Shown here piece after piece: positions 1 through 11,483 of a DNA stretch of 64,000 nucleotides (its first letter is position 1; each line of letters opens with the position of its first letter). Under the pieces are notes generated by a model. The model was not told where the DNA came from, did no database searches, and saw only the letters and a list, made by a program, of their open reading frames with translations. The stretch is taken from NCBI GenBank assembly GCA_963920635.1, contig OY987303.1:47181223-47245222 (forward strand), written 5' to 3'. This stretch comes from Pseudeuparius sepicola (Eukaryota > Arthropoda > Insecta > Coleoptera > Anthribidae). The translations under genes were made by a program, and so were the position numbers.

Positions 1-145
1 AAAATCTTCCTATTATCATTCCAGCATTGTAAATCTCGAACACAAAACCATTATATTTAACTTCTAAATAAAATAAAAATAATGAGTAATATTGGATATT
101 AAATATTTAAAGATTTTTTCTAAAATTTATTTGTGGCGCAGACAG
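1..145. other. AT-rich sequence, no gene seen
   Basis: Low-complexity AT-rich DNA with no open frame of note. The 12-bp string ATTTAAAGATTT at 105-116 recurs at 549-560, on the far side of the palindrome that follows. Confidence 0.6.
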
Positions 146-550
146 ATCCATTTAATTTTTAATTGGGTTTTTCGCCACCAAACTCCATGATCGAAAGACA
201 ACTTTTTCAAGTTGCCTGGAAAATTCATAAATTCTTAACAATGAATGAACGAAACTTTAAACGTGTAACTCAAAAAATAACTTCAACAAATCTGTTTTCT
301 GAGCTTTCGGAGAATAAATCTTCCTTCTTTCTCAAAGATCATGCCACGTCAAAGTGAAGTGACAGATTAATAAGGAAGATTTATTCTCCGAAAGCGCTCA
401 GAAAACAAATTTGTTGAAATTATTTTTTGAGTTACACGTTTAAAGTTTCGTTCATTCACTGTTAAGAATTTATGAATTTTCCAGGCAACTTGAAAAAGTT
501 GTCTTTCGATCAGTTTGGTGGCGAAAAACCCAATTAAAAATTAAATGGAT
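146..550. repeat. Long palindrome (foldback/MITE-like element)
   Basis: Two arms of about 180 bp (146-326 and 372-550) are near-perfect reverse complements around a 45-bp loop. The outer ends read ATCCATTTAA / TTAAATGGAT. The ORFs that can be read through it are by-products of the inverted repeat and not genes. A 12-bp direct repeat (105-116 and 549-560) could be a target duplication, but it is AT-rich and the left copy is 30 bp away from the arm, so this is uncertain. No transposase is present; if it is a transposon it is non-autonomous. Confidence 0.85.
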
Positions 551-2414
551 TTAAAGATTTGTTGCCTAAAATAAAGAGATCAGAGTTTCCTATACAGTTT
601 CAGAATATGACGAAGCTATCAATCTCTCGAAAGGTACTTTACAATGGTAGGACACAGTACTATATTGACATGATCAAGAATCAAGCAAAGAAGATGAGAG
701 CTCTATCACATTCAAAGTTCTTTCCATGTTCCGTTGAAGACCTGTTGAAAGTGAAAATTATAGATGTCGTCTGTGTGTTGTCGAGGAAAGGGCGATTGTA
801 GAAACGTTTATATATTTTTTATTTCTGTAGGATTTTCCATTTTAATTAACTGTTTTTCAAACATTTTCGTCTTTATCATTCAAGGGCCAAAGTGTACAAA
901 TCGGTTTACACTGGTGAAGCCTGAAAACGTATATTAATTTTAAATTATATTTAATGCCTTACCCATGTTTCGTGGTTATTACCACCCAAGTATATTCTAG
1001 GTTTAGCCGTCTAACTTTATTGGTAACATAAAATATACACTGTTTGCTGGCATTTTTGTTTTTTCATTATTAGTTTGTGCAGTTCTTGCAGTTTGTTTAA
1101 TTATTCAAAATTCTTTGTTTTGAGAAGTATCGGAGGGCACAACTATGTGACTGAGACTGGCTTATCTTCATACATTGAGGGTGTAATGGACGAAAGCTTG
1201 GCTCAAATAGCTCGATTGACTCAGGATGTATACGTAAGAAACAACGATGCATAACATTCAGCCTGCGGAAGTCTCCAATCAAGAAAAAAACATATTTGAG
1301 ACAGATTTCATACAGTAAAATTCTTGTGCTTGTTCATCGTTCAAGTTATTTTCATTTAGTTTAGTTCTAATATTATCAATACTAAAAAGTATTATGCACG
1401 TTTAAAGATACGAAAATGACACCCTCTAATATACCAACGTTTTTATATGGCTTGGGAGATGTTGGCATATCATTTGGTTTGGCTGATTTTGAACCTTGAT
1501 AATTACCGTATAGTCTAGGTATAGTTTTGAGTTGAGGAATAAGATGGTAAGATATTCATTTAATTAAAATATTAGATCAAGATTTCAAGGCAACTACCTA
1601 TCACATTTTGTAATAAAACATTGTAGTTTAGGGTTTCGCGAATACAATAATTTTCATTTATAAAGTCGGTGATTGTACCAATTTATTAGTCGTCCTTCTC
1701 TAGAATGATTACACTGGGGAGTCTGAAAATATTCGATAGTCACGCTACTGGATATACTGTGGTTTTATAGAAATACCTTATGTTGGTTTTGCCTATTGTA
1801 TGGGAAGAAGTTGAGAGTTATAAATAAACTGGTCGAGAAAAGTTAATAACACTTTCCTATAGGCACCACAATAAATGTTCCATTCGGATTGATATAAGTA
1901 TCCCTTTACTGTGCTTGCTAATATGTTTACCCGAGTACTAGGTGGTATTTCTTCGTTAGAATCGTCTATGATTGTTTTCTTACATAGTTGGTCAATAACG
2001 TCACGTAGAATGTAAGTTACAACCCCCAGGGGGTTGCTTCAGCTTTATTTCTTTGCATTTCTGGAAAGTTAATGTTGTATAATGGACAAGGTGCGGTTTT
2101 AATTGTTTCAAAAACTCTTCATGTGTTAGTTTACACCCTTACAATAAGTTAGGGGTTGCGCAGGAATTGCATGTAAGGGATTACCCCCAAAGATTGAATT
2201 TTGCCCAGGAAATGCTTTTACTTTATGAACAGAATGAAAACGTGATGGTGGTAATGCCTATTTCCACTTTAATGGGGCCGTCAACAGACAAAACTGACTG
2301 AAAACCCGCGACAATTACACGAAATGTCGTCTTTGTTTTTTTCTCAATTTTGAATCAGTATGAGTATTATATTTTATGATTATACTTTTACAGGTTTGTT
2401 CGTGTTTGAATTTA
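551..2414. other. Intergenic/intronic, no gene recognised
   Basis: AT-rich sequence. Only short open frames (80 aa or less) without recognisable domains occur. I see no clear transposon ends here. Confidence 0.5.
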
Positions 2415-2865
2415 CACGGTAAAAAATCCGGTGTTAAATTTGACACATAAAAGTGGTCTATATAAGTCCACACCGTATCTGGTAAATTTTACACCTTCTT
2501 TTTTGGTCAATCTCACCACATGTTCTGGTGTCAATAAGAACTATGTTGGTGTGAATATTTAACACGGCGTTTTGTAAGATTAACACCGTGTTGTGTAACT
2601 TTTACACGCAATTTGGTCAAAATGGTGCAATTTAATTTATTTGGTATTCCCCTTTTCTCCTTCTTTCTCTCTTATAGTTTTACATGTAGGCACTTTATTT
2701 TAAAAAAAATCAAATGTCATTGATAAGTTCTAATTAAGGAAATGTGTTACTTGTAAAGATAAAATAAAACTAAAAGGTAAAAAATCTGTATGATCCAGGC
2801 ATAATATGTGCTTGGTCTTCAATTTAAATCATTTGTAAGAAATAATAAACGTTAATAAGTAAAGA
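2415..2865. repeat. Dispersed repeat, copy A (left end of a TIR element)
   Basis: This roughly 450-bp stretch is homologous in the same orientation to 44,325-44,755. It begins CACGGTAAAAAATCCGG and is dense in short GGTGT / ACACC motifs in both orientations, for example AACACCGTGTTG. Such subterminal repeats are typical of transposase binding regions. Copy B has a matching inverted end at 46,233; copy A has only this left end in view. No coding capacity. Confidence 0.8.
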
Positions 2866-5315
2866 AAAACTATGATCCGTTTAAAGGGTTTATTATTAGT
2901 TGCAGCATTGTCAGGCAATAAAAAGCTTGTTAGATTGAATAGCAAGATTTTGCAGATTGTCCATATTTGTAGCAAAAATTTTCCTCGTATTAGAAAGCTT
3001 TGTACTTTCTAAGACGTTTTCTACTGTCCACAACAATCCAACAAAACAGCTGATCGGGACAAAAATGGCATCTATAAGACAAACAAAGCTTGGTTGGTGA
3101 AGCAGTTAATAACAATAATAATAATTTTGCTTAGTTAGTTTTTGATTTATTTTCGAGCGTTTTGTTGTAAAAATTGTAGTTTCGGATTATTTTCTTGTGT
3201 TTCTATTGTGTAATATGCGTATATAAACAGTTGTTATCGACAATGAGTGATTATTTTATAAATTTACAAACTCAAACCTCGAAGCAGCGAGAAAGAAACT
3301 AAATGTTTTAAAAAGGTAGACCTTTCCGCACTGAGCGACTCAAAGTTTAGTTAAGTGCTGCAGAGTTTCCTCCATTATTAAATTATATGGACATTGATAT
3401 TGATAGGTACCTATTTAGGGCTTACGCAAAAGTCTGTTATATCTACGAAGCAACAAAAAAACTTCAAAAACTTAAATAATTGAAAATGCTTTGAACTATT
3501 TGGATTTTAAATTTCTTGGTTTATGGAGCATGAAATAATATAGAAGACAATATTGTGACGAATTTAACGAAGAAACAAAATTAGGGCACAAGTTTTCCTA
3601 TAAGCAGTGTGCAAAACTATATTTCAAACATATGACAAAATGTGTAAAAATTGATTCACCTGTACCTAATAAAATGTATTTAACATAGTGCGAAAACTTG
3701 CTGTTTGTTACGAAACTCGTCTTTTATAGCAGTTATCCATTTAGGCCTTCGGATAGAGGAAAGTTCCCGTCGGCGCTTTATATATTTTCGAAAAAAAATA
3801 AATTAATTAACAACCGTAGATAGTGGTTATCCGTATATAAAGCTTAACATTTTCACATAGTATACATAATATATCTAATCAGCTCTATATACCTATAATT
3901 TGAATTATAACATGCCAAAGGATTGTCCAATAAGCAATAGTTAAAGTTAAAGTGTGTCCACCTATAGATTCCTCTTTAAAAACTACACAAACTAAAAGTA
4001 AAAATTTTATTTTAGAGTAGGCTTAATTTATAACGACCAAACGAGTTTGGCAGTCTTATATTAACAATAATCTCTTAACACGTTAAAATTAATTATTCAT
4101 TTTGTGCGTGAAATCAGCCCTGTAACTTTAGGCGTCCTGTTTTTGAAACTGGCTATGTACTATTAAACGCCTATTATACATATATTATAAGTATCGCATT
4201 TCTATTGTCTATTAATGTAGTAATTTGTGTAGACTACCTACGCGTTAAAATTAATTGAAATTACTAAGAACAAGAAACTATGCCGTACTATACGTTATGG
4301 GCGTAACTATAAAAGGAAAGGTACTATTTTAAATTAATTTGCCATTTAATTAAATTGTGGCAACCTTTAAAATAAACATTCGTTATCTGCGGCACATTAA
4401 CATAATTGGTTTTAGATGCTTACAGCTACTTTGCGCATTTTAATAAATAACGTGCATTGTGGACAGGGAATAATTCAAAATGTGGCTTGGAGTGTAATGG
4501 CATAGAGAAGTTCGTATACTTATGCAGGGTGGTTCAAACTTTATCAACAATACTTTAAAAATTGCTAGAAAATTTCAATATAAGGTCATAGAAAAAGTTC
4601 TGCGCTTTAGAAAATGTAAAGGTATGACATAGCAGATTCAGGGTTCCTGTAGTGGGAGAGTTAATACAATCAATGTCAAAAACGGACCACATCATTATGA
4701 AAACAATAATGTGTAATATATATCATGTCCATTTACTGATTAAATTTTTTAGAACACTTAGCAACTTCCGTCTTCTCAACATCGAATACAGAGTTAAGGT
4801 CTGAATTCTTTGTCCATAAGTGAAGGGTTATCGTCACTTAGGTAGATTTTCCTTAAAGTTGATAACAGCAAACACAGTAGTTAGATATAGGTCAAAACTA
4901 GTAACATAAACTTAATTTATCCGAACATCAACGTTTTAAAGTCATCTTCAGGATGCTACAAAGATATCTTGTGTTACAAAATGGACACTGCATAAATTGA
5001 AGGGCTTAATGTGAAACAATGATAAGACACAAAAGTGAAAAGTGGAGAAGTTGAGCTTCAAAGTTTGAAAAAAATCTGTAAAATCACGTTCGTACATTTA
5101 TTGTTTTATGTTTTATATTTTGGTATTGTTATTGATTCGTGGACTATATACAACAGGAATATTAAAAAATAAAAATAAAAAAACCGAGAAAATACCCTTT
5201 ATTTTTGAAAATTGTTGCTTGTCACATTATTGCATTGAAATTAATTTTCTAAACTGAACTGTAAGAGAACTAAAATATTTTGACAAAGATACAAAAGAAA
5301 TGAACATTTGGTCTC
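2866..5315. other. Intergenic/intronic, no gene recognised
   Basis: AT-rich with no open frame of interest. A CAGGGTGG string at about 4,524 resembles the transposon ends common in this window. On the - strand at about 4,926-4,956 a CCTGAAGATGAC...AAAACG string faintly resembles the Penelope-type terminal motif seen elsewhere here, but without a convincing hairpin. Confidence 0.5.
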
Positions 5316-6554
5316 TTAGTCAAGAAATTCAGCATTATCAACATTGTGTCCTGTATCGGGGTTTAAGTTACTGTAGAATGAGTGATGCACTGGAGGTATA
5401 TAAGCTAACAATGATTTCACGTTCTCCAGTTTCTTTTTTGCAATTTTCACAGGCTCAAAATACTTCTGTTTCAAAGAAGATAAAAGAACTTTATTTGGCC
5501 TGTCCCTTTTCACCACATTAACAGGTTCATAGCCACCATTTACAGAATGCTTCACATAAAATGCTTTGTTGTCTTCACTTTTAAATAAAAATGAAAAAAC
5601 ATTTGCAAATTCTAAAGAATGGCCTTCATCAGTGCGTGCATTCTTTTTTATGTTCTCCAGAACTGGTTGCACATTAAGGAAATCTTCCTGGGTCATAACC
5701 GTTAAGCTGAAGGGAGATTTTTTGTTGGAGTCCTTTATTATTTTTTGCCATTCACCAGGGGAGTACACAAGTCGTGCATATTTTCCGTGGTATTTTTCAA
5801 TAAGAGCAAAATCCCTATCGGAGGGAGGGTGTGTGTGTCCGCTTACTAAAAAGTGGTGTGTGATCGTCTTGAATTTTTGCTCTTGTACAAGTTGGAACCA
5901 TAAAGACATCAATAGCCAGTTCTTGTTCTGACCGGGGCAATTGTCGGTGAAAAAAACCAGATGTTCAGCTTTACCTATTTGTGAGGTCAGAAATTTTAGC
6001 AGTATCGAAGCCACTTCATCACTTCCTCTTTTTGCTACATTTTCCGTCCAGTGCTTTCTGTGCAGTTGTAAATGCCCAAATTGTACATCCATATCTTTCG
6101 ACAATAAAATGCTGTACCAGTGGTCAATTTGGGAATGGGTAACGCTTGCTGCAAGTCAAAAGAAAAAACACACGTCGTCTTATTAGCCTGAGACTTTTCC
6201 GTTTCAGATTTGAATAAAGCTTGCATAGCCTGAGCTTTAGCTTTGTGTAAGTTGAGTCTTGTTGTTAACCCATTATAATCTTGTTTTGCCAACTTTGCTG
6301 CATCTATTTGAATGTTGAGCTCGTCACATGTTTTGCATGTGTCTGACTTTGGCAACTTGAAACCAATATTATATTCTGTATACAGAATATCCTCCGGTAA
6401 ATATGTTCCCTAACTGGTTCAATGTCTTTCTCTCGACACCAAGGTATATAGTACTCTAAATAGAGCCTAGCTATAGTCATGTCGCAGTTCAGATAAACTT
6501 TATCCATGTTCTCTTGTCGACTATAATGGCTTTGGTATTTTGGAATCTGTTCTA

Positions 6555-8494
6555 CAGTGTGACCCATTTGTTTTGGGGTCAGTCTGTAAAAAGTGTATCA
6601 ATCGTGCGATTTGGCTGATTTTTTTTTTAAATTGTAGAGCTCGATGAACTGCACATTTTGAACAAAAATTGCCTGGTTCGCATAAAATCCAAAGCCTACT
6701 ATGACCGTTTTTATGAGCAAAATTTTAAGAAACCATATTAGTGTTCTTTTTTGAAAAAATCTGTGTGCGCCAATGGATTGAGCACCCCTCGAAATGGGTA
6801 TGTACAAAATTTCATCAAAATATTTCAAGTAATAACGATTTTGTAGAAAAATTAAAAATGCAGCCAAGGTACGTCTTTATTTTCAAAAATTCAAAGTTGG
6901 CCATGGAAAATAATTGAATTGTAATAATACAACCTTATGCTTATAAACACAAAACATAAAAACAATTAAAATTATAAAATTTTTGTAACTTCTACCAAGC
7001 CTCCATTTTCTACAATGCATTTGTCGTTCCTCTTGCGTACATTCAAAATTACATTTCGTATTTGCTGTGGAGTAATTTCCTCACAACTACGGTTTATCCT
7101 AGCTTGCAGTTCTTGTAAATTATGGGGTCTTGACTTATAAACATTTTGCTTAAGTGTACCCCAAAGAAAAAAATCTAAAGGAGTTAAGTCCGGAGATCTC
7201 GGTGGCCACTCACAGAAAGGACTATTTCGCCCTATCCAACAGTTTTCAAAATTATTATCTAGCCAGTTTCTGATTAAACGAGCATTATGAATAGGACTGC
7301 CATCTAACTGTAACTTTAAATTTAAACGGTATCTTAATGGTAACTCATCTAAAGCATTTCTAAATTCAATTTCTAGAAAATTCAAGAAGCCAGCCGCATT
7401 CAAATTCCCTTCAAAGAAAAATGGGCCAATTATTCTGTCGCGTAGTATTCCACACCAAACGTTAATTTTTTGTGAATATTGTCTCCTTGCATTTATTATA
7501 AACTCTGGATTTTCAGCTGACCAGTGACGGCAGTTTTGACTTGATACTACACCATTTGTAGTAAACGTGGCTTCGTCGGTGAATAAAATTTCATTTAAAA
7601 AGTTGCCATTATGGAGATATTCACCTTGCAGCCAATAGCAAAATTCTAATCTTCTCTCCTCATCTCCTGGTTCCAGGGTGTGCAAAAATTTTGGCTTAAA
7701 CGGTTTTATTTTGTTTTGTCTCAAACATCTCCTTATACTCTCTCTGGGTATATGAAGGTCTAAACTAGCCGTTCGAACACTATTTCGAGGATTGTCACTA
7801 AAGTATTGCAGAATTTGATTGTTATTTTCAACAAGTCCACGGCGTCCATTTTGCCTAGTTTTTAATAAATTTTTAGAAATCGATCCAGTTTCATCAAAAA
7901 TATTGTTTATACGTTGTACAGTACTTCGACTCACTGATCTACCTGGGTGTCTATTGTTAAATTCGGCCGCAGCTTCTGCTGCCGAGCGCTCGTTGTCGCC
8001 CACGAGTCGAACAATTTCTATTTTGCCTCTTATGCTTAAATATTCCATAATTATGATAATTAATTGTATTGAGCACAAACAATTTCTGAACTCAATTTAG
8101 ACAGTTTGACACTTAATAAAAGTAAACAATTCAATTATTTTCCATGGCCAACTTTGAATTTTTGAAAATAAAGACGTACCTTGGCTGCATTTTTAATTTT
8201 TCTACAAAATCGTTATTACTTGAAATATTTTGATGAAATTTTGTACATACCCATTTCGAGGGGTGCTCAATCCATTGGCGCACACAGATTTTTTCAAAAA
8301 AAAAACGCTAATATGGTTTCTTAAAATTTTGCTCATAAAAACGGTCATAGTAGGCTTTGGATTTTATGCGAACCAGGCAATTTTTGTTTAAAATGTGCAG
8401 TTCATCGAGCTCTACAATTTAAAAAAAAAATCAGCCAAATCGCACGATTGATACACTTTTTACAGACTGACCCCAAAACAAATGGGTCACACTG
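6555..8494 (-). mobile_element. Complete long-TIR mariner-type transposon
   Basis: The ends are CAGTGTGACC...GGTCACACTG, each flanked by TA (6,553-6,554 and 8,495-8,496), the standard target duplication of the IS630-Tc1-mariner superfamily. The terminal inverted repeats are unusually long, about 368 bp (6,555-6,922 and 8,127-8,494), and nearly identical. They enclose a single open transposase gene. Good arm identity together with the open frame suggests recent activity. It landed inside the DDE pseudogene. Confidence 0.93.
6972..8048 (-). CDS. Mariner-type (DD41D-like) transposase, intact frame
   Basis: 358 aa if started at the ATG at 8,048 (MEYLSIRGK); an in-frame ATG 30 bases upstream at 8,078 is possible, but the shorter start fits the usual beginning of the family. 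Two helix-turn-helix regions occupy about residues 5-115 (AAAEFNNRHPGRSVSRST; later SLDLHIPRESIRRCL) with a GRR linker at about 69. Catalytic residues: D158 (FTDEATF), D249 (QLDGSPIH), D292 (SPDLTPLDFFLWG). I count 42 residues between the last two; the usual arthropod relatives I know have 41, so this is a DD41D-like enzyme with one extra residue. Its role is cut-and-paste transposition at TA sites, acting on the 368-bp TIRs around it. No frameshift or stop is seen. The 49 bases between the left TIR and the stop codon hold nothing notable. Confidence 0.93.
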   Translation of the reverse strand: MEYLSIRGKIEIVRLVGDNERSAAEAAAEFNNRHPGRSVSRSTVQRINNIFDETGSISKNLLKTRQNGRRGLVENNNQILQYFSDNPRNSVRTASLDLHIPRESIRRCLRQNKIKPFKPKFLHTLEPGDEERRLEFCYWLQGEYLHNGNFLNEILFTDEATFTTNGVVSSQNCRHWSAENPEFIINARRQYSQKINVWCGILRDRIIGPFFFEGNLNAAGFLNFLEIEFRNALDELPLRYRLNLKLQLDGSPIHNARLIRNWLDNNFENCWIGRNSPFCEWPPRSPDLTPLDFFLWGTLKQNVYKSRPHNLQELQARINRSCEEITPQQIRNVILNVRKRNDKCIVENGGLVEVTKIL

Positions 8495-9198
8495 TATGTG
8501 CTCTTTAACACTTCGTTCTTGTGCAACAGATGTTTTATTTGGTCGATTTACGTGTTTTCCCCTCTTATCCTTTTCTGGGACTGAAATCCATTTTAGCTTA
8601 CTGGCTACAATATTATTTACCCTACCTCTTGAAGAGTGAAGACCGTGAACATTCAAAAACTCTTTTGCAAACACGTATGGATTCTCCATTGACATTTAAG
8701 AAATATTCTGCATTTCCTACCCTATGCGATTCTTGGTGCTTTTGTTTCTTCCGATACGATCTTTTCTTTTTACCAAGGTTTATACACCCAAACAGGTAAG
8801 AATTTTGGAGTTCCCATGACCCTAGATTCCAAAAATCATTAAAAATATGAGCCTCACAGCCACGAAGCTTTTCTCTGCACTTATTTTTGCATTTGCAAGG
8901 AGGTCCCTGTTCTCGAGCAGGAACAGTTTTTTTTGTTCTGTCACTAACATATTCCTGGCCCAAGTTTCGTCGCACCTTTCTTTTTGACCTCGAATAACAT
9001 TCTTCATTTTGTTGCCTCCATCGGCTTTTTGGAGTCTTCTCTGGAGTGTCGGGCTTCATCCTTTTTGTAGGTGGCACACCTTCGATGAATTAAGGAAACA
9101 AAATCAATAATGTAACAAGCCACATAACAGACCGCAATAATCTTTGATAGCACACAGCAATAATATGACAAGCCACTTTTATAAAGAAAAGCACTTAC

Positions 9199-9325
9199 CG
9201 GAGTATTTTCATCACCGGAATCACTGTCACTAGGGAGAAAATCTCGGTCAAGGTCATTATCATCGAATGCCGATTCGATTACACTTTGTTCTGAGCTGGA
9301 ATCATCAAAATTTGGAGAATAGGGT
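9199..9325 (-). other. Probable upstream exon of the broken DDE transposase
   Basis: On the - strand an acidic, serine-rich open stretch (SSSEQSVIESAFDDND then DSDSGDE) ends at a consensus donor CCG|GTAAGT at 9,199/9,198. A 119-nt intron would follow, with an acceptor (CGAAG|GTG) at 9,080. Acidic N-termini like this are usual in this transposase type. The two frames do not join exactly (one base off), which fits decay or a slightly different acceptor. The left limit at 9,325 is approximate. Confidence 0.5.
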
Positions 9326-10095
9326 ACTTGACAATATTTTTAATTGCTCTAAAATTGTACTCTGTTTACAGTAGATGCACCAACATAACACGTAATAAAT
9401 GAAACAACGGCTTTTAACCCTTATTTTTGATGATAATTAAAGACAAAGTTGCACAATTTTGTTCAGGCTGAAATCTACAGTTTCGTCGTTCTATTGTCCA
9501 GAACGCCAAACGTGGCAACTCTGTGCCTCTCAGGAGAAACGGAACTGTAACGTTGCCGGTGCCCGTTTGCAATCATTCGTGGAACAAAGGCAAATTGCAG
9601 TTTTTTATTCAAGTATCTCCAGCTTGCCTATGAATATCTGTTATTTAATGTATTGAAACCTTTAAGCTTTAACTAACGCAATTGCACACACAAATTTTGT
9701 CACATAAAGTCTTTCTATTGCGAATATGTTCCGTATATTGACTCCTCTATATCAAAATGGTGTCTGATGTTTATGCTGCACACGCTGGAAACTATATCCT
9801 TCATCTCTGCCACGTAACACTTTAGTTAAAATTTAAAATATCTGTATACGGAACATACTATAAATATTCAGGTACCAATAATGGGGAAAATATTCGCGTA
9901 TTTGGCAACGTTACCCGCCCACCTAGGCATCTAACCATATTCATATATCCACATGTCATCTAACACGTATGGTTTTCTGATCGGCAGATGACATCCCGTG
10001 ATGCCAACTGTCAGTCCGTATCTCCCTAAATCAAAATATTAGTAGATAATATCTCTGCCATTTATTATAGTTTGTTATTGATATTTACTATTATA
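9326..10095. other. No gene recognised
   Basis: AT-rich, with short non-descript open frames. The part near 9,330-9,450 may still belong to the broken DDE transposon upstream region. Confidence 0.5.
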
Positions 10096-11481
10096 CAGGG
10101 TGTCCGGTAAGTACCTCCTAATCTCTCGGAAGCATACAGGGGAGGTCAAAATAACCCTAGTTTGTCAAAGGAAAAAAATTCCTACTGTGCCCCTTAACGG
10201 AGATACAGGGCCCCAAAAGAGTACTTAGCGATTTACTTTTTTGGGTCTAACTTTTGAACCGACTTGTATAATTTAATGAAATTTTAATAGTTTATGTTGG
10301 CCATAAAGACTCATAAAACCATACTACCGTAGATGTTTCACATCGTCAGGGAAGTCAGGAACGGACTTGCCACCACACTCGTTGGGCCAAATTTTTGACA
10401 GGTGTCATTTTACAGAGCTGAAAACTGTTTTTTTAAATACTTTGGTCATTGCTCTTTAAAAAAGGTACTCTTCATTTCTTTCGACCAAATGAGCCGTTTT
10501 CGAAAAAATTAAGTTTTTTAACACGTTTACACAATTAACGAGTGCTTGTCCATAAAGGTACGGAACCCTAAAAATAACATAATACAGACTAGGCTGATAT
10601 GCATTTAATTTATGGTGAAGCGCTGTCCAACTCTTCGAAGGCAAGAAGACTTTATGCTGAAAGATTTCCAGCTCGAAAACCTTTCAAAGGGTTGATCGGA
10701 GCTTAATTAATTTACAATGTTATTAAAACACAAAAATAATGAAAACGTTTAAATGTTATTTTGGCAAATGTTCAATATGAGCTCCACGTACTTCAATACA
10801 TTTTCTTAGTCTTCGAATATTTTCCCGCTGCACTGCAAATAATATTCCGGCATTATTACGAACTTCGTTAGAATGCTGTGTTATTCTCGCTAGTAGTTCT
10901 TCTCTAGTATTTACTGGTGTTGAATAAACTAGTTGTTTTAGATGTCCCCAAAAGTAAAAGTCTAAAGGATTTAGATCAGGCGACCTTGGTGGCCATAAAA
11001 CAGGGCCACCTGATTTTTACCTAATTGTGTTTAGCATTAGTAACTTTTGAGTGTTATACAAAAACTTAATTTTTTCGAAAACGGCTCATTTGGTCGAAAG
11101 AAATGAAGAGTACCTTTTTTAAAGAGTAATGACCAAAGTATTTAAAAAACAGTTTTCAGCTCTGTAAAATGACACCTGTCAAAAATTTGGCCCAACGAGT
11201 GTGGTGGCAAGTCCGTTCCTGACTTCCCTGACGATGTGAAACATCTACGGTAGTATGGTTTTATGAGTCTTTATGGCCAACATAAACTATTAAAATTTCA
11301 TTAAATTATACAAGTCGGTTCAAAAGTTAGAGCCAAAAAAGTAAATCGCTAAGTACTCTTTTGGGGCCCTGTATCTCCGTTAAGGGGCACAGTAGGAATT
11401 TTTTTCCTTTGACAAACTAGGGTTATTTTGACTTCCCCTGTATGCTTCCGAGAGATTAGGAGGTACTTACCGGACACCCTG
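10096..11481. mobile_element. Long-TIR mariner derivative (foldback element)
   Basis: Ends CAGGGTGTCCGG...CCGGACACCCTG are flanked by TA (10,094-10,095 and 11,482-11,483). The arms are about 424 bp (10,096-10,519 and about 11,060-11,481) and nearly identical. The middle holds only the C-terminal third of a mariner transposase, so it is an internally deleted, non-autonomous copy. It is of the same general design as the intact mariner at 6,555-8,494 but with different TIR sequence. Confidence 0.92.
10756..11010 (-). pseudogene. Mariner transposase, C-terminal fragment
   Basis: The - strand reads WPPRSPDLNPLDFYFWG, then a conserved C-terminal stretch (KQLVYSTPVNTREELLARI) to a TAA at 10,756. 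The motif supplies the third catalytic Asp (PLD). Everything before it, including the DNA-binding region and the first two catalytic residues, is gone: the right arm of the host element begins about 50 bp upstream. This is a deletion derivative and cannot encode an active enzyme. Confidence 0.85.
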
Positions 11482-11483
11482 TA

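Larger units (their letters stand above)
5316..9079 (-). pseudogene. Broken DDE-type DNA transposase, split by a mariner
   Basis: Four collinear - strand blocks read like one transposase: a basic N-terminal part (9,079-8,622, with a CxCxxxC cluster CKCKNKC), a middle part (8,694-8,495, then resuming at 6,554), and a C-terminal part (6,104-5,316). Candidate RNase H-fold residues are D in FSFDLQQALP, D in FFTDNCPGQNKN and D/E in SDRDFALIEKY. Arthropod proteins with this DNCxGQN pattern are common; I believe they carry the domain called DUF7869, but I cannot check that. Breaks: a one-base slip in an A-run near 8,650, another near 6,380, a third near 6,080, and the 1,940-bp mariner at 6,555-8,494. 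Lys/Arg and Cys richness near the start suggests DNA binding. I found no convincing terminal inverted repeats, so the element's limits are unknown. Confidence 0.75.

Noticed and set aside
5316..6104. Functional 262-aa host gene
   Set aside because: It is the last block of a frame-shifted transposase whose earlier blocks lie upstream in other frames.
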